NCBI GenBank assembly: GCA_018524725.1
Contig: JAEUWP010000054.1
Location: 62,001 to 126,000 of the forward strand
Source: Podaxis mareebaensis
Lineage: Eukaryota; Basidiomycota; Agaricomycetes; Agaricales; Agaricaceae
Length of the DNA stretch: 64,000 nucleotides
Direction of reading: 5' to 3'
Shown: positions 36,309-49,114 of the stretch, in pieces
How the letters are laid out: the number at the start of each line of letters is the position of its first letter
How positions within the stretch are numbered: position 1 is the first letter of the stretch
The notes under the pieces: model-generated
The model's input: only the letters and a program-made list of their open reading frames with translations
What the model was told of the DNA's origin: nothing
The model's database searches: none
Made by a program: the position numbers and the translations under genes

Positions 36309-36404
36309 CGTCACCTGAGCGATTCGAACACTCGCGGTCAAAGACCAACCGCTAGCAGCTACCGTAGTAGCAGGCGATCCCGTTAACCACTCCGGCAAAG
36401 TGAC
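36309..36404 (-). tRNA. tRNA-Ser (GCT), copy 2, with intron
   Basis: Nearly identical to the copy at 35909-36004 but on the opposite strand, so the two genes point at each other. Its acceptor strand starts GTCACTT, which still pairs with AGGTGAC through one T-G wobble. The intron differs (ctacggtagctgct), while anticodon arm, variable arm and T arm are the same. Confidence 0.92.
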
Positions 36405-36579
36405 TCATTAAACAGCGGAGAAAAAACATTATATCACCGTCCCTCAAATTCCCACTCTTCCTTCGTCCCAAAGCTTAGATATGTATGTACACTGACTTCT
36501 GCAGGCTTTCAGTATATTTTGCACGATAAGCAAGGCGTATATTTAAGGAAGCTGTTCATCATCTTGATTTGCATATAAT

Positions 36580-37967
36580 TTACTGAGAATCCAAAAACTC
36601 GTGCATGTACGCGACGAGTTTGTCCGTCTGCTCCTCAGTAATGGCGTTATACAGCGAGATGCGGATGCCTGTAAATACAAGGGACTTGTCAGAAAAAAAA
36701 AAAAGAACTACAGTTGAATGTCAAGAGACCAGCCTACCTCCGACAGAACTGTATTCAGGGCACACATCGAAATGGGTCAGCAAAATTGGCGAAAAGGGTC
36801 AACAACCAAAAAAAAAAAAGCTCACCGATGACCTTTCAACCCTGCCATACCCCTCTCCTCAGCACCCTGCAAGAACGCCTTCTCCTTCCCTTCTCCAAGC
36901 ACCACAAAAACAACATTCATCCAACTCCTCGATCCCTTCTGCACATGTCCCCTGAACACCCCCTTCTCCTCCCCCTTCTCCAACGCCTCATACACCTTCT
37001 CCGCCTTCCTCCTATTCACATCCTCATAATACTTCAACCCGCCTAACGCCTGATTCCTCTTTAACACCAACCCTGCGATATAAATAGACAACACCGGTGG
37101 CGTATTATAAACGCTCTTCCCATCTGCCAATGTCTTGTACGAAAGGGTAATGGGGACGGGTTGAGCACCGAGTTTGGCAGCAGCGTCCACATCGACAATA
37201 CAATCATTCCGCACAATCAAAATGGTCAATCCAGCAGGACCTATATTTTTCTGTGCGCCCGCATAAATCACCGCATGGTCCGCGAGCCTCGGGATCGGGC
37301 GCGACATGAAACTAGACGAATAATCAGCCACCAAAGGCAAGAGCTTCTGGTCCTGTTGTGGAAGGAGGTGGAACGGGAATGTCCCTTCGACGGATTTGCC
37401 GTCTTTATCGACCGATTCCGCTGCGTGGTTGAACTGAACACCATTCACAGTTTCGTTTTCGCAGTAATATATGAGCGCTGGGTTTGCTGAGAACTTGTAC
37501 GCTTCGTGAGGCGGGATGTTATCAAAGGACTTGGAGTCCTTCGAATGAACCCTCCCATCGGCCGCAATGTTGACTTTTCCACCGCCGAGCCTCAATGCTT
37601 CGGTATATGCGGCTTTGCTCCACGAGCCTGTAAGAACATAATCCAACCCGCGTTCTTCTTCTTTAATGTCCGGGTAAAGCAACCTATGACGTGCGAGGAG
37701 GTTGAGAACGACGGCGGAGAATTGGCCAGTACCGCCGCCTTGTGTGAAGAAGATGGAGTGGGTGGGTGGGACGTCGAGTTGTTGTCTGATGAGCGCCTCG
37801 ACGTTGGAAAGATAAGATGTAAATTCTGGCGAGCGGTGGGAAATCTCGGCGATCCCGATGCCTGTATTTTCGAAGTTAAGGAGGCCCTTGGTTGCTTCTT
37901 CCAAGACGGGGTCAGGCAATGCCGAGGGGCCTGCACCGAAGTTGATGACTCGCGACGATGTCGACAT
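36580..37967 (-). CDS. SER1: Phosphoserine aminotransferase
   Basis: Three exons (37967-36826, 36748-36738, 36668-36580) give 413 aa. The start is VINFGAGPSALPDPVLEEA, typical of SerC/PSAT. The PLP lysine is in YAGAQKNIGPAGLT at about residue 240. The substrate-binding end GLKGHRSVGGIRISLYNAIT spans all three exons. The enzyme converts 3-phosphohydroxypyruvate and glutamate to phosphoserine in serine synthesis. Exon 2 is only 11 nt long; skipping it would lose the conserved RSVGGIR core and shift the frame. Both flanking introns contain a run of about 12 Ts on the coding strand. Confidence 0.94.
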
Positions 37968-38743
37968 TTGGGTTTAAGATCGTGGGTTGCTGATCATGCA
38001 GTCATATATCTATTTCAAGGGAACAATGGCCTTAGTCATTTCGCATCAATGATGATGAGATGTGTATCTTGTGAAGACAACTGGTCTCGACCAATTCTCG
38101 TTCCTTGTCGAGTCATAAATACGAGTGTATTGCGTGAACGGAGGTACATGCGTGTATGTACGTGAAAACATGCAATAATCTGCGAGTGATATACGGAGCA
38201 ACGGACAAGTCATTATAAATCATGCGAACAACACAATGAACGAAAGCAGGGAGAAATCAGATGGGTCCGCGGACAATTGTCCATGGGATCGTTAAGATGA
38301 GAACTATGCTAAGAACGAAGAGGCTGAGTCAGAGGCAGAAACAAAAGGACAAGTCGAGAAGCAGGATGCAAGGGGTTAATGCAAAGGAAAGCAGGGAAGA
38401 TACAGAGCATATATGAGGACAATAAATCGGGGAAAAAGATGAAACGAACAAAAGGAGGGGTTATAAACAGCAAGTATTATAAGCAACAGCAGTGGCGGTT
38501 GTTCTAGGGTTTGTGTTAAATAGATAATTGAACTAATTATAGTGGAATATGTGCAATGATGCGAGTGGTGGCTGGGTAAGCGATGCCGAGTGGTTCAATG
38601 CGATTGTGGGAGAGCGGAATAAAGCAGGTCATAGCAATGCGCAGCAGAAAGCAATATGGGTGCCAGCGCGGGTAAAAAAACAGCAGCAGATATAGCATGA
38701 GTCGGAAATTTTGGTCGCCCAAGGGGCTAATCGTACAAGCAGA
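37968..38743. other. Intergenic: SER1 promoter and 3' flank of the next gene
   Basis: Covers the upstream region of SER1 and the probable 3' UTR of the minus-strand gene at 38744-39196. A purine-rich stretch lies at 38370-38460. No further gene is seen. Confidence 0.45.
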
Positions 38744-39196
38744 TTACACTTCATCGTCGGTCACGGGCATGAGATGGCGAAACGTTACACGTGTGGGGTC
38801 GAATCGAGATGCAGGTGTGGACGGACGTGAGGGGGTATCACGAGGAAATAAATTATAGCTTGAGTGATCGCCGGGGTGGACATCCAAGTCCAATGACGAA
38901 ACCATGGGGCTGGACCTGGGTGACACCTTGCGACGACGTACTGGGCCAGGGCCCGATGGTCGAATATGGCAAGGTTCGGGATCAGGGATAAGAGAGAGAT
39001 CAGCGATATCCCATGGATGGTCATGGCCGGGAGGAACATCAAGGGAAGCTATCCACGGTAGCTTATCAAAAGCGTGCAATGGTGAATGTTCCCTGCAGTA
39101 ATCGACGCGTGACGCAAGGCGGCGACGGCGCAGAGAGTGTGAGGGAGCCTTTGAGCGGCGACGCGGGGTAGAGGTGCATGATGGCTTGGACATCAT
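38744..39196 (-). CDS. Hypothetical Arg/Pro/Ser-rich protein
   Basis: Open frame of 150 codons starting with tandem ATGs at 39196. The product has an Arg-rich N-terminus (RRRSKAPSHSLRRRRLASR), a central stretch with Trp/His/Pro (KLPWIASLDVPPGHDHPWD), a second basic cluster (RRRKVSPRSSPM) and an acidic end (MPVTDDEV). No domain is recognised. The ATG follows a polypyrimidine-AG signal (ttctcgattag), so a leader intron or an additional upstream exon is possible. Coding status is moderately likely because the frame is open and composition is not repetitive. Confidence 0.45.
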   Translation of the reverse strand: MMSKPSCTSTPRRRSKAPSHSLRRRRLASRVDYCREHSPLHAFDKLPWIASLDVPPGHDHPWDIADLSLIPDPEPCHIRPSGPGPVRRRKVSPRSSPMVSSLDLDVHPGDHSSYNLFPRDTPSRPSTPASRFDPTRVTFRHLMPVTDDEV

Positions 39197-40370
39197 CTAA
39201 TCGAGAACGGGGAGCGGTTAGAAGAGGCCGTGTTAAGAAAGGGGCCACGTACTGCGGAAGGAGGTCGTGAAAAGGGCTCTGGAGGGAGAGACGGGGATCG
39301 AAGGCGGTTGTAGGACTGGACGGAACCATGCAGGTGAGCTGATGGGGGAAATCAGGGAAAGGGGTTGAGACGCACGATGGGGGCTTCCTTGTTGGCGCAA
39401 TAAATAGGCGGGGGAGAGACAATGCGTATGGGGGAGGGTTCGTCGAGATCAAAGGCTGGGAGCAGAGGCTGTGGCGACAACAGGGCAGGCATGGCAGGGG
39501 AGGCAGAGGAGGGGAGAGGAGGATAGCGGAAAACAAACTAAGTGGAGAACATGGTAGGGTAAGGTACTTGTAGAGTGGAGATGCTCTCTCTCTCTTCCAA
39601 ACTCCTCTCCTCTCCCCATTACGTAACACTCTCATTGTCTCCACGCCCCAGCCTACCATATACAGCCTGACTCAACCTGCCATATCCGGTCCTTCCCCGA
39701 GCTTCTGCGACACCAGGTGTTCCCCTCCGACTCGACCCCGTATGTTGCGAAAATACCCACTCTAGCGATCGTCCTCCTTTCTGTCGCCTCCGGTAACCGA
39801 CGCCGCGTCTGTTCGCCTCACATGCCCGCCCCTCTTGGCCAACGACGCGCAACCGGTGGTCCTATTCTGGGCCCATCTCCGTCTGTCCCCATGATATCAC
39901 AGCTGTCGATGAAGAATCCCAGCTTTTTCCTTTCCAAACAAATCCATTGAATCACTTCCCCTTTTCCGTCTCTTGCAGAGTCAGGCCACTGAACGCGCGT
40001 CCCGCATCACCCGCATCACACGCCAGCTTCCATGAGGACATGGCTCCTTTTGGCCCCTAGATGACATCCACTAGTACGCTTGACACGAGGCTCACATGAA
40101 GCTCCAGTCCACTGTCTTCCCATACTCAAGTGTGGGACGCCAGATCCCCGGCCCATCGATCTGTAGCTTCTCTTGTCATCGCCACCTCCCGTGTCCATTG
40201 CTTCTATTCTAGTAAACCCCTTTCTTTACAATCACACTTTAGCGAGAATCAATGAAATGATAGTGATTTTAGACTAATACATGTGATGACTGCAGTAAAT
40301 GATGACAACAATGCAAAAAAAAATGAGACGAAGCAAGCAACAAGAAACCAATCTACTACAAAACAGACCT
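39197..40370. other. Intergenic, C/T-rich on minus
   Basis: The part next to the hypothetical gene (39250-39640) is strongly pyrimidine-rich on minus, a promoter and leader-like composition. The remainder contains short overlapping frames on both strands with no splice logic. Bases 40200-40370 are the 3' flank of HSP90. Confidence 0.4.
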
Positions 40371-42802
40371 CTAGTCAATTTCCTCCATGGCCGATGTCGA
40401 AGCGCCTTCCGCAGCAGCGGGAGCTTCAGTCGTTGCCTCGGGGGCAGGAGCGGGTTCGTCCTCATCAACATCAAGACCAAGAGAGATCATGCGGTAGATA
40501 CGTTTCGCGAACGATGTCGGATCATCGAGGGAGAAGCCAGAGGTGAGAAGGGCTGTCTCGAAGAGCAAGAAGGTAAGATCGCGGACAGACTTGTCGGCCT
40601 TGTCTTCCTTGACCTTCTTCTTGAGCTCCTTGACGATGGCGTTGTTGGGGTTTAGCTCGAGTGTCTTCTTCGAAGCCATGTACGATGACATCGAGGAGTC
40701 ACGAAGAGCCTGTGCCTTCATGATACGCTCCTGTTATGGCATGTCAGCGAACAGACTCATTTTACAAGTTAATGTTCAGGGGCTTACCATGTTCGACGAC
40801 CAGCCGAATTGGCCAGTGACGAGAACACAGGGAGAGTCAGCGATACGGTTCGAGACGACGACTTTCTCGACGCGGTCGCCAAGGGCATCCTTGACAGTTG
40901 AGCAGAGCTCACTGTACTCCTGCACCTCAGCCTCGCGAGCCTTCTTTTCCTCCTCAGTTTCCTCAAGCTCAAGGCCCTCCTTCGATACGCAAACGAGCTT
41001 CTTGCCCTCAAACTCCTTCAGCTGAGTAATGGCATACTCGTCGATGGGATCAACGAGCAAGAGGACCTCGAAGCCCTTCTTCTTGAGAACCTCAAGGAAG
41101 GGTGAGTCCTTGGTAGCAGCAAGCGATTCACCAGTGAGGTAGTAGATCGACTTCTGCACCTCAGGCATGCGAGTGATGTAATCTAAAAACCTAAATCAGT
41201 TGGTCTGGCAGAATACGTAGGAGAGAAAAACGCACCCTTGAGCGAAATCTGCTCATCGAGGGACTTGGTCGAATAGAAGCGAAGGAACTCGGCGAGTTTG
41301 CTGCGGTTCTGGGCGTCCTCGTGGATACCGAGCTTGATGTTCTTGCCGAAAGCCTCGTAGAACTTGGCGAAGTTGTCCTTGTCCTCGGAGATCTCGGTGA
41401 TAAGATCGAGGGTCTTCTTGACAATGTTCTTGCGGATGACTTTGAGAATCTTGTTCTGCTGGAGAGTCTCACGAGAGATGTTGAGAGGAAGATCCTCAGA
41501 GTCGACGATACCCTTGACGAAGTTGAGATACTCGGGAATGAGCTCTTCGCAGTCATCCATGATGAAGACGCGGCGGACATAGAGCTTGATGTTGTTGCGT
41601 TTCTTCTTCGACTCAAAGAGATCGAAGGGAGCACTATGAGAACTTATCAGTACATACATTTTGACCAAGCACAGATTTACTCACCGCTTAGGGATGAACA
41701 AGATAGCCTTGAACTCGAGCTGACCCTCGACGGAGAAGTGCTTGACAGCGAGATGATCCTCCCAGTCGTTGGTCAAGCTCTTGTAGAAGGAAGCATACTC
41801 CTCGGTAGTGATATCCTGAGGATTGCGGGTCCAGATGGGCTTGGTCTTGTTAAGCTCCTCGTTGGTAACCTGCTTCTCCTTGATCTTCTTCTTCTTCTTT
41901 TCCTTGCCCTCCTCCTCCTCCTCGACCTCCTCAATCTTGGGCTTCTCGCCCTCTTCCTCTTCCTTGACTTCCTCGTCGTCTTCAACTTCCTGAATTACAA
42001 GTCAGCGCCGAACGATGATGGATAATTAAGAAAAACGCACCTTCTCAACCTCCTTTGTCACGGCGAGTTGGATGGGGTACGAGATGAACTCGGAGTGCTT
42101 CTTGACGATATCCTTGATCCTCTTCTCCTCGAGATATTCATATTGATCCTCCTTCAAGAAGAGGCGGATCTCAGTGCCACGGCCGAGAGGAGGATTGACG
42201 GTATCGAGGGTGATGGTGAAGGTGCCACCAGCAGAGGACTCCCAGATATACTGCTCGTCATCGTTGTGCTTCGAGATGACCTGCACGCGTTCAGCGACGA
42301 GGTATGCAGAGTAGAAGCCGACACCAAATTGACCGATCATAGAGATATCGGCACCGGCGTTAAGGGCCTCCATGAAACCCTGAATGGAGATACGTCAGAA
42401 ATGCCGAGACAAAACATGCGCGGGTAATCTACGCACCTTAGTGCCGGACTTGGCAATGGTACCAAGGTTGTTGACAAGGTCAGCCTTGGTCATACCAATA
42501 CCAGTGTCGCGGATGCGGAGGATCTTGTTCTCCTTGTCGGGGGTGATACGGATATAAAGCTCTTTCTCAGTGTCGAGCACCGAGGGATCGGTTAGCGATG
42601 CATAACGAATTTTATCGATCGCATCGGAACAGTTGGAGATCAACTCCCGAAGGAAAATCTCCTTATTGGAGTAGAAGGTGTCTGCAACACTATGTTAGTA
42701 CATCAAGAGGAACGCGGTAGACGATGAAGACTCACTGATGATGAGGTCCAGAAGCTGGCTAATCTCAGCCTGGAAGCCAAAACTCTCAGTAGTGGCGGAC
42801 AT
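40371..42802 (-). CDS. HSP90: Heat shock protein 90 (cytosolic)
   Basis: Seven exons (42802-42736, 42681-42437, 42379-42041, 41989-41685, 41633-41236, 41182-40788, 40730-40371) give 702 aa. The N-terminal ATPase domain starts with [20 protein letters not shown] and has [39 protein letters not shown] and [17 protein letters not shown] charged Glu/Lys linker follows. The middle domain contains [20 protein letters not shown] and [13 protein letters not shown]. The C-terminus ends in MEEID, a TPR-cochaperone docking motif close to the canonical MEEVD. It is an ATP-dependent chaperone of kinases and transcription factors. Heat-shock elements lie upstream. Confidence 0.97.
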
Positions 42803-42953
42803 TCTATACAACGATTAGGAATTAGCGCGAAGAGCTAGGCGGGTAACGAACTTTTGGGGTATTAGGCGAAGGCGAGGTGAATGGATGAAGAGAGATGGAG
42901 AAGGTGAAGGGACGGGATAAGGAAGCGGGCCTATAAGTACACCAATTTTTCTG

Positions 42954-43019
42954 TTCTCGAAGGATCTGAAACTTGCCTTAAACGGTATAATGACCGGATC
43001 CGTATCGAACCTTCTGGAA
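42954..43019 (-). promoter_or_regulatory. Heat-shock elements upstream of HSP90
   Basis: Bases 43007-43019 read GAAccTTCtgGAA, a perfect three-unit HSF site. A second site at 42954-42970 reads TTCtcGAAggatctGAA, a four-unit array with one weak unit. They lie about 150-220 bp upstream of the start codon; a TATA-like ACTTATAGG (minus strand, about 42930-42938) lies in between. The spacing and position suit HSF control of HSP90. Confidence 0.75.
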
Positions 43020-43197
43020 TTAATCGTAACGGATCCTCATCTTTTATCTGATGCCATTCAATAGCACTTACTATACCTATAGACCAGGGATTTCAGGAAA
43101 GATTTAGACGGTTGTGAACAATGATAACAACAAGAGTATCCGACTAGTGTATGTCCGGCTACATAGAACACTACAATGGCGGTATGTCAGACCTATG

Positions 43198-46190
43198 TTA
43201 TGAGATTAAGCCTTTTTTGCCGGTATGTTGAGCCCTAAGCACTTCAACCATCGCCCTCAACTCCTCGATTTCCTCCCTGAGTTCGCCGTTCTCGTCACGC
43301 AGCCTCTTATTGGCTTCCATAAACCCTGCCTTCTCAGCCACAAGGGCTCGAAAATCTTCTTCAGAGACCAGTCGGCGGCCTTCTGCCCTTTTGCTGGACC
43401 AAGCAAGCTTGGCTTCCAAAGATTGGATCTGGCGACGATAAGCGCTAGGGTAAAGTTGAGCGGCCACCTTCCACGCATATCTGACAACTATCATACCGAG
43501 CGCTTTCCTCCATCTCCCCTTGTGTCTTCTCGTAGCTTTCGAGACGTAGCTTGAGTTGCTGGATTTGATTTTGCATGGCAACTATCTGCTCTCCACGGGC
43601 ATTAAATTTGGCGTAATCTTGATCCCTACGCTAGAAAGTGAAGAAGAGTTGACGCTGGTGGATGACACCATACCATAGCTTTTGGATCTTGATATGCTGT
43701 TCAATCTGGCGTTCGTAGTCGTGCAGCCTATCGATTTTGTGCTGATTCTCCTTCTTCTGTGTCTGCAGCTGAGTAACATGTTCAACTGCCTCGGCGAGAA
43801 GCTTGGCTTGAGCGGCGAACAAGGCCTGGCGTTTATTATGATGTCGTCAGCTGCCAGGTAGGAGCAATCCACGGGAGCGAACATCACCTTCGCCTCCTTC
43901 TCTGCGCTACGTAGCGTCGCGGCCTCGGATATCCAGTTCTTTTTTTCCTCCCGGAGTTCCTTGAGTTTCTTCTGAAGTTCTGTATTCCAGTCGGCGTACT
44001 TGTTCTTCGCAGAGGACGCTTGCTGCTTGTGTTCGCGCAACTCGTTTTCAAGGCTGATAACTTGTGCGCGATACTTTCGCAGTTTGTTGTACTGCAATAA
44101 CAAGCTCCACTGAGACCCGTAAAGACATGCCTAGGAAAACGCACGCACAAGACCTTGACGTTCGGCTTCCGCACTCCTCATTAGAATGCGGTCCTGATAT
44201 AGTCTTCCAATATGTTTGATATTTTCCCTTTGAACCCAAAGCTCAAAATTGAGCTCATTTCTTAACAGTAAGACCTCTCGTTGTAAGCCCGAGATCGCCT
44301 GGGCAACCTGTCCGATATTACCAGATTCCGAATCTCCCCCCGGAGAAATTAATCGTTGTCGTTTTGAAGGAGACGGTGATCGAGATGGCAGTGCAGACAT
44401 CCACTGCGCATCCGGCAGGGCGACATCCACGTCAATGTTAGTCTTTAGCGCGTTGGTGGCCTGCACCATATCCGCCAAGGAAATAACGGCCTTACCACTG
44501 GAAAGGTCGAGTGGGGTAATAAAATGAGAGGTTGACTCAGGAAATTCGTCTGTAGTTTTTGGCTGTGCTTCGGGCTGTTCGTTTTCCCCCTCATCCTCGC
44601 CCTTCCTCGCAGTGTCATCCGCAGCCGTCTCCCCTTCTGCCCTTACTTCTTGTGGTTGCTCTTCGTTCTTTTGGGAGGGAGGAGGATCGTTCGAATGGGT
44701 GTATCCGTATCGCTCACGAAGCCCAATGGCGAGATTACGAACGTCCAACATGATCGCCTCGCTGACAATGCGCGAGATTCCATATTTTGACCAGAATTCA
44801 GGTGTTGTCAGCTCCTTAGAAGCGTCTTTCCAGATCAAGAGTGGGTGACAAATGTGCTCTCGGAGCAGGTTCTGGAATAATATCAATTAGATACCAGGAG
44901 AAACGATCCGATCAAGTCCGTACCTCACATCTCCGTCTAATCTCATCTTCCTCGAATGCTTCTTTCCAGCTTTCCACATAGGGTGTCTCAACGTTAAACG
45001 AGTTGAGGTATGCAACTGGGCCACGGAGGAATTTCAGGACATTAGATGGGTATAGGTAGAACAGAGTGGAGAAGAATGGGCGCGAATCAGGTGGATGTGA
45101 TGTTGTTGCGTTGAATATCATCTCTAGTCGTTGCCATTGGATGTCTGGTCGTATATGTAGGTTCTTTTGCGTAATTTCTGCTAGTTCTTTTTCCAACTGA
45201 ACATCTGGGGGACCATCTCCTGCTTCTGGGAATGTAGGGTAGCGCTCCTTCCAGCACAGAACCCTCGCAAGTACGGCAAGGAATCGAGGAAGGAGAAGTC
45301 GGAGCTGTTCTCGAGCATAAACAGCAAAGTAAGGTAGGGATTTGGCCAAAAACGTCAGCCCTGCGGTACACATTGTCGACGAGTTATCTAGGAAGATGGA
45401 TAGAATGATAGTGGGCAGGAGCTGGTGTTTGGATAGAACGGGAGCTGCGACAGAATAGGATGAACGAGAAGAAAGCAGATTCAGCAGCGTAAATAGCTGG
45501 AGCCGAGAGGAAGGGTTCGCGAAATGGGCAAGAATCTCTGTGAAAAGATCCTGGTCCTTGCATTAATAGTCGTGTCGGTAGCAAGCTACGGGAGTCTACC
45601 TCAGGATTTTCTTGCCCGTATTTGATAAGAATATCCTCCAAGTTCTCCTTCCAACGAGTTCTCCTTTCTCGTTCCTCCTCGCCCAATTCAACCCATTCCA
45701 AAATATCGTTCTCGGACCCTTCATTAAAGGCATCCAGCAGATACAAGTCGAATAGCCGTTTCCTAAAGCCTGCCACTCGGTCCGCGTAGTTTTCGATTCT
45801 ATCTGAGTATATGTCGCTGCTCTTCTTCAAGGCTTGAATGATCAATTCTTTGGCGTAGTTGACAGGTACTGTCGCCAATCTGGGTTCACGCAGAGCGGGT
45901 CGGAGAACGAGATCGAACCACGAGATAACTGATGTGGATGGGATGACAGGTGCAAGGTGACGTAGTACAGTCAGGAATATCTCCGCATGCCGGAGGTTTG
46001 AGTAGTCGATAACATCATGGTGCACGCCCTGAAGCTCCTCTTCGAGGTGTGCAATCAACACTTCTGGTTCCTCAGACGATGCGCATTCCATAACGAAGTC
46101 ATCGACGAGACCCAGAAGCTCGTCCAAAGGCAGGGTGTCAGGCGTGCCATTGAGGACAGCGTGAATTTGACGGGCGAGGCTAACGGGCAT
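43198..46190 (-). CDS. TSC1: Hamartin (TSC1) homologue
   Basis: Seven exons (46190-45600, 45556-44924, 44871-44149, 44091-43888, 43825-43674, 43625-43497, 43444-43198) give 892 aa with consistent phases. The N-terminal half is helical, HEAT-like, with hydrophobic repeats (GLTFLAKSLPYFAVYAREQL, FLAVLARVLCWKER) and the conserved LLREHICHPLLIWKDASKEL. A low-complexity acidic linker follows, then a long coiled coil to the C-terminus (for example YRAQVISLENELREHKQQ and RDENGELREEIEELRAMVEV). With TSC2 it forms the GAP complex acting on Rheb to restrain TORC1. Exon 6 uses an acceptor four bases after another AG; only that choice keeps the frame open. It is divergent from NAC-alpha, 296 bp apart. 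Confidence 0.85.
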
Positions 46191-46486
46191 GGCAATGAGA
46201 CTAACAGAATATCGAGTGATAAATTGGACATCGAGGTAATTGGTTTGTTCTCAGCGACTATACCAAATATAGGCCATCACCACCAAACAACTTGCTCGAA
46301 GCGGTTTCGTGTCCTCGCCATCCCCGCCGTCGAGCTCGCCGATCTCGTCCGTCCATAATTTTAAAAGGTTCGTTATCCCAGAGTACTCCATACCTATGCT
46401 CCGATCATCAAGTTCCGTCATGCTGCTTCTCGAGCTTGGAGATGGATGTTATCGTTATGTTCAAGATGTGCTGACGCTCACTCTAG

Positions 46487-47220
<734 letters not shown>

Positions 47221-47306
47221 ACTCCTTCATGTATCATTACGTTCAACATTTCCTCCGCACGCTTTCAATGCATTTTGTTTTCCGAACGGGACATGTAAGA
47301 AAGTCG

Positions 47307-48287
47307 TCAAGTACTCCAACATCGCAACTCTACGTAATAGTTCGACCTCTCCCAACCATCTTGTACGATTTCCACACCTTGGCTCGATGGGGGTTGCCCG
47401 TCTGCCGCGCCTATTATGAGGTTGAGTTCTGCAGCAGCCTCAGCGACTAGTCGCGCCAATTCGCCCTTGGCAAACATGTGGTAATATCGGTTATAGACTT
47501 GCTCCTGGCCTCCAGACAGGTTTGGACTTTCCGGCGCGGTCTGTTTAGACAATACCCATGGCACGATGACGTCCCTCCCTAATCCCAGTTCATCGCACTC
47601 TCCCTGTGGAATGGCCCTCTTGGAGAGCTCATCTTGTTCGATTGCCCAGACGTAAATGAGAATACGTCCATGTTTGGATGAGACAGCTTGCAGAAGACGC
47701 TATAAATAAGCACTTGAATGAAGAGCAACTACTGTCATTGAGAGACAACTTCACCTTAACCGCGAGCACTCTCCTCTTTGGTGTGGCGAGGTGATGAATT
47801 GTCGCGATTGAGATAGCGTAGTCCTAAGGTGAAATTCCTTAGCGTTAGACAGTGGGGGATATTTTCAGTCACACACAAAAGCATGCTTCCTCCAGCATTG
47901 GTCGAGCACATTTCCAAGGACAACCTCTCTCATCTTTCCTCCAGCATGTTGAGCAATCTGCAGAAGATTGATGCTTCTATCCAAGCCGATGGTCCATATT
48001 TTGCCTTGCCGATCAAGAGGAAGATATTTCCCGTTTCCAGTACCAGAATCAAGCCCTATCCACCCGTCAGGCAGTTCTGAGAGAAATTTCGCGATGATCG
48101 GCCATGGCTAACTCGAATGTGATGTCAAGGCGAGAGTGAAATGATAAGACGGCAATTGTTCCGTTACTTTGTATCTGGTACTCGAGAAATGGCTGGCAAT
48201 CTTGTCGTAGATCGCGTGAACATTTTGTGTTTCATAAACTTCCGGATCAAGGTCGATGATAGCTTCAGAAACAGCTTTCGGGGGCAT
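47307..48287 (-). CDS. TRM9: tRNA (carboxymethyluridine) methyltransferase, TRM9-like
   Basis: Four exons (48287-48168, 48107-47877, 47823-47755, 47699-47307) give 270 aa. The start region NVHAIYDKIASHFSSTRYKP and the SAM-binding motif GLDSGTGNGKYLP are typical of Trm9/ALKBH8 methyltransferases (usually D-x-GCGNGK). DYAISIATIHHLATPKRRV matches motif IV and beyond. The enzyme completes mcm5U at wobble uridines together with Trm112. Cys of the usual GCGNGK is Thr here, which is unusual but outside the catalytic base. The gene lies 73 bp downstream of ALG13 on the same strand. Confidence 0.88.
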
Positions 48288-48360
48288 TTGTATAAAGGCG
48301 AGGTGGTGGTTGGAGGCAAAGAGGATACATATTTGAGGCGCAGGTGATGGGAAACGGGAT

Positions 48361-48979
48361 TTACGCAAAGCCCATCTCCTCGTCCAACAGCTGTCTGAAT
48401 TTACTCCCGTCGAAAGCCGGGAAGGGTACGATGGCATGTTTATCGAACTGTTGTATCGTTTCGGCGAGGTTCCTATTGCTTGTGGTCAGCAGACGTTTTA
48501 ATTCGTAGAATCGAAGGTACTCGATTGTGCTCGATTTGAGGTAGCCTTGCGCCTCCAAGGCTTGCGCTAGTTCCTCCTGATGATTGTGAAGCAACGTTGG
48601 ATTGGGTATGACGATCAGCGGTTTCGGTAGACGAAGTATCTCGATTATCGTTCCTGAGCCTGTGGGCAGTCAGTGTGGGTGCAACAAACTTCTCATTTAT
48701 TCCTTTCTGACCAGCATGACTGATTATGAGATCTGCTTTTTCATATTCTTCACGTAAGGAAGGTTTGAACTTCCAGAGCTCTACCAAAACGCCTTCGAGA
48801 CTAAGGGTGGCTGTTTCTCCTTTAGCCACCAAAGAGGCGTGAGCAAAGGAGGAGTTTCCGCATTGCACAGTCATCGTCGTGTAGCCTTGGGCTTTAAGAA
48901 TGCTAAGCGTTCTCGAGGACAGGGCTTCTGCAACGAGAGAGTCAAATTTCGTCGAGCCAACTGTGACAAATGTGTGCAT
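48361..48979 (-). CDS. ALG13: UDP-GlcNAc transferase subunit ALG13
   Basis: Two exons (48979-48712, 48659-48361)give 188 aa. It begins MHTFVTVGSTKFDSLVAEAL, the standard Alg13 opening, and has ADLIISHAGSGTIIEILRLP and KPLIVIPNPTLLHNHQEELA, the UDP-GlcNAc-binding GT28 C-terminal half. Alg13 joins membrane-bound Alg14 on the cytosolic face of the ER to add the second GlcNAc of the lipid-linked oligosaccharide. The donor is GTCAGA, less usual but required by the frame. Together with ALG3 it is the second gene of this pathway in the window, though not linked to it. Confidence 0.94.
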
Positions 48980-49114
48980 CGGAGGAGGTTCAGGAAATGA
49001 TTTGATACTGGACCCTTTGCAGTGATTACTATGATATTAAGCATCATGGTGGTCATTGTCATTTCTCATCCCTCCGAGCTTCCTGATGGATACAGTACAA
49101 ATACCAATGGGACG

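Noticed and set aside
35995..36348. 117-codon minus frame between the tRNA-Ser genes
   Set aside because: It begins and ends inside tRNA bodies, so it cannot be a protein gene.
37506..38165. 219-codon plus frame opposite SER1
   Set aside because: Antisense to a well-conserved PSAT coding region.
39066..39659. 197-codon minus frame upstream of the hypothetical gene at 38744
   Set aside because: Low-complexity Pro/Leu/Ser from a C/T-rich tract; starts within a promoter-like region and overlaps the better-supported frame.
41321..42025. 234-codon plus frame inside HSP90
   Set aside because: Antisense shadow of HSP90 exons 4-5; Leu/Asp-rich composition mirrors the Lys/Glu codons of the real gene.
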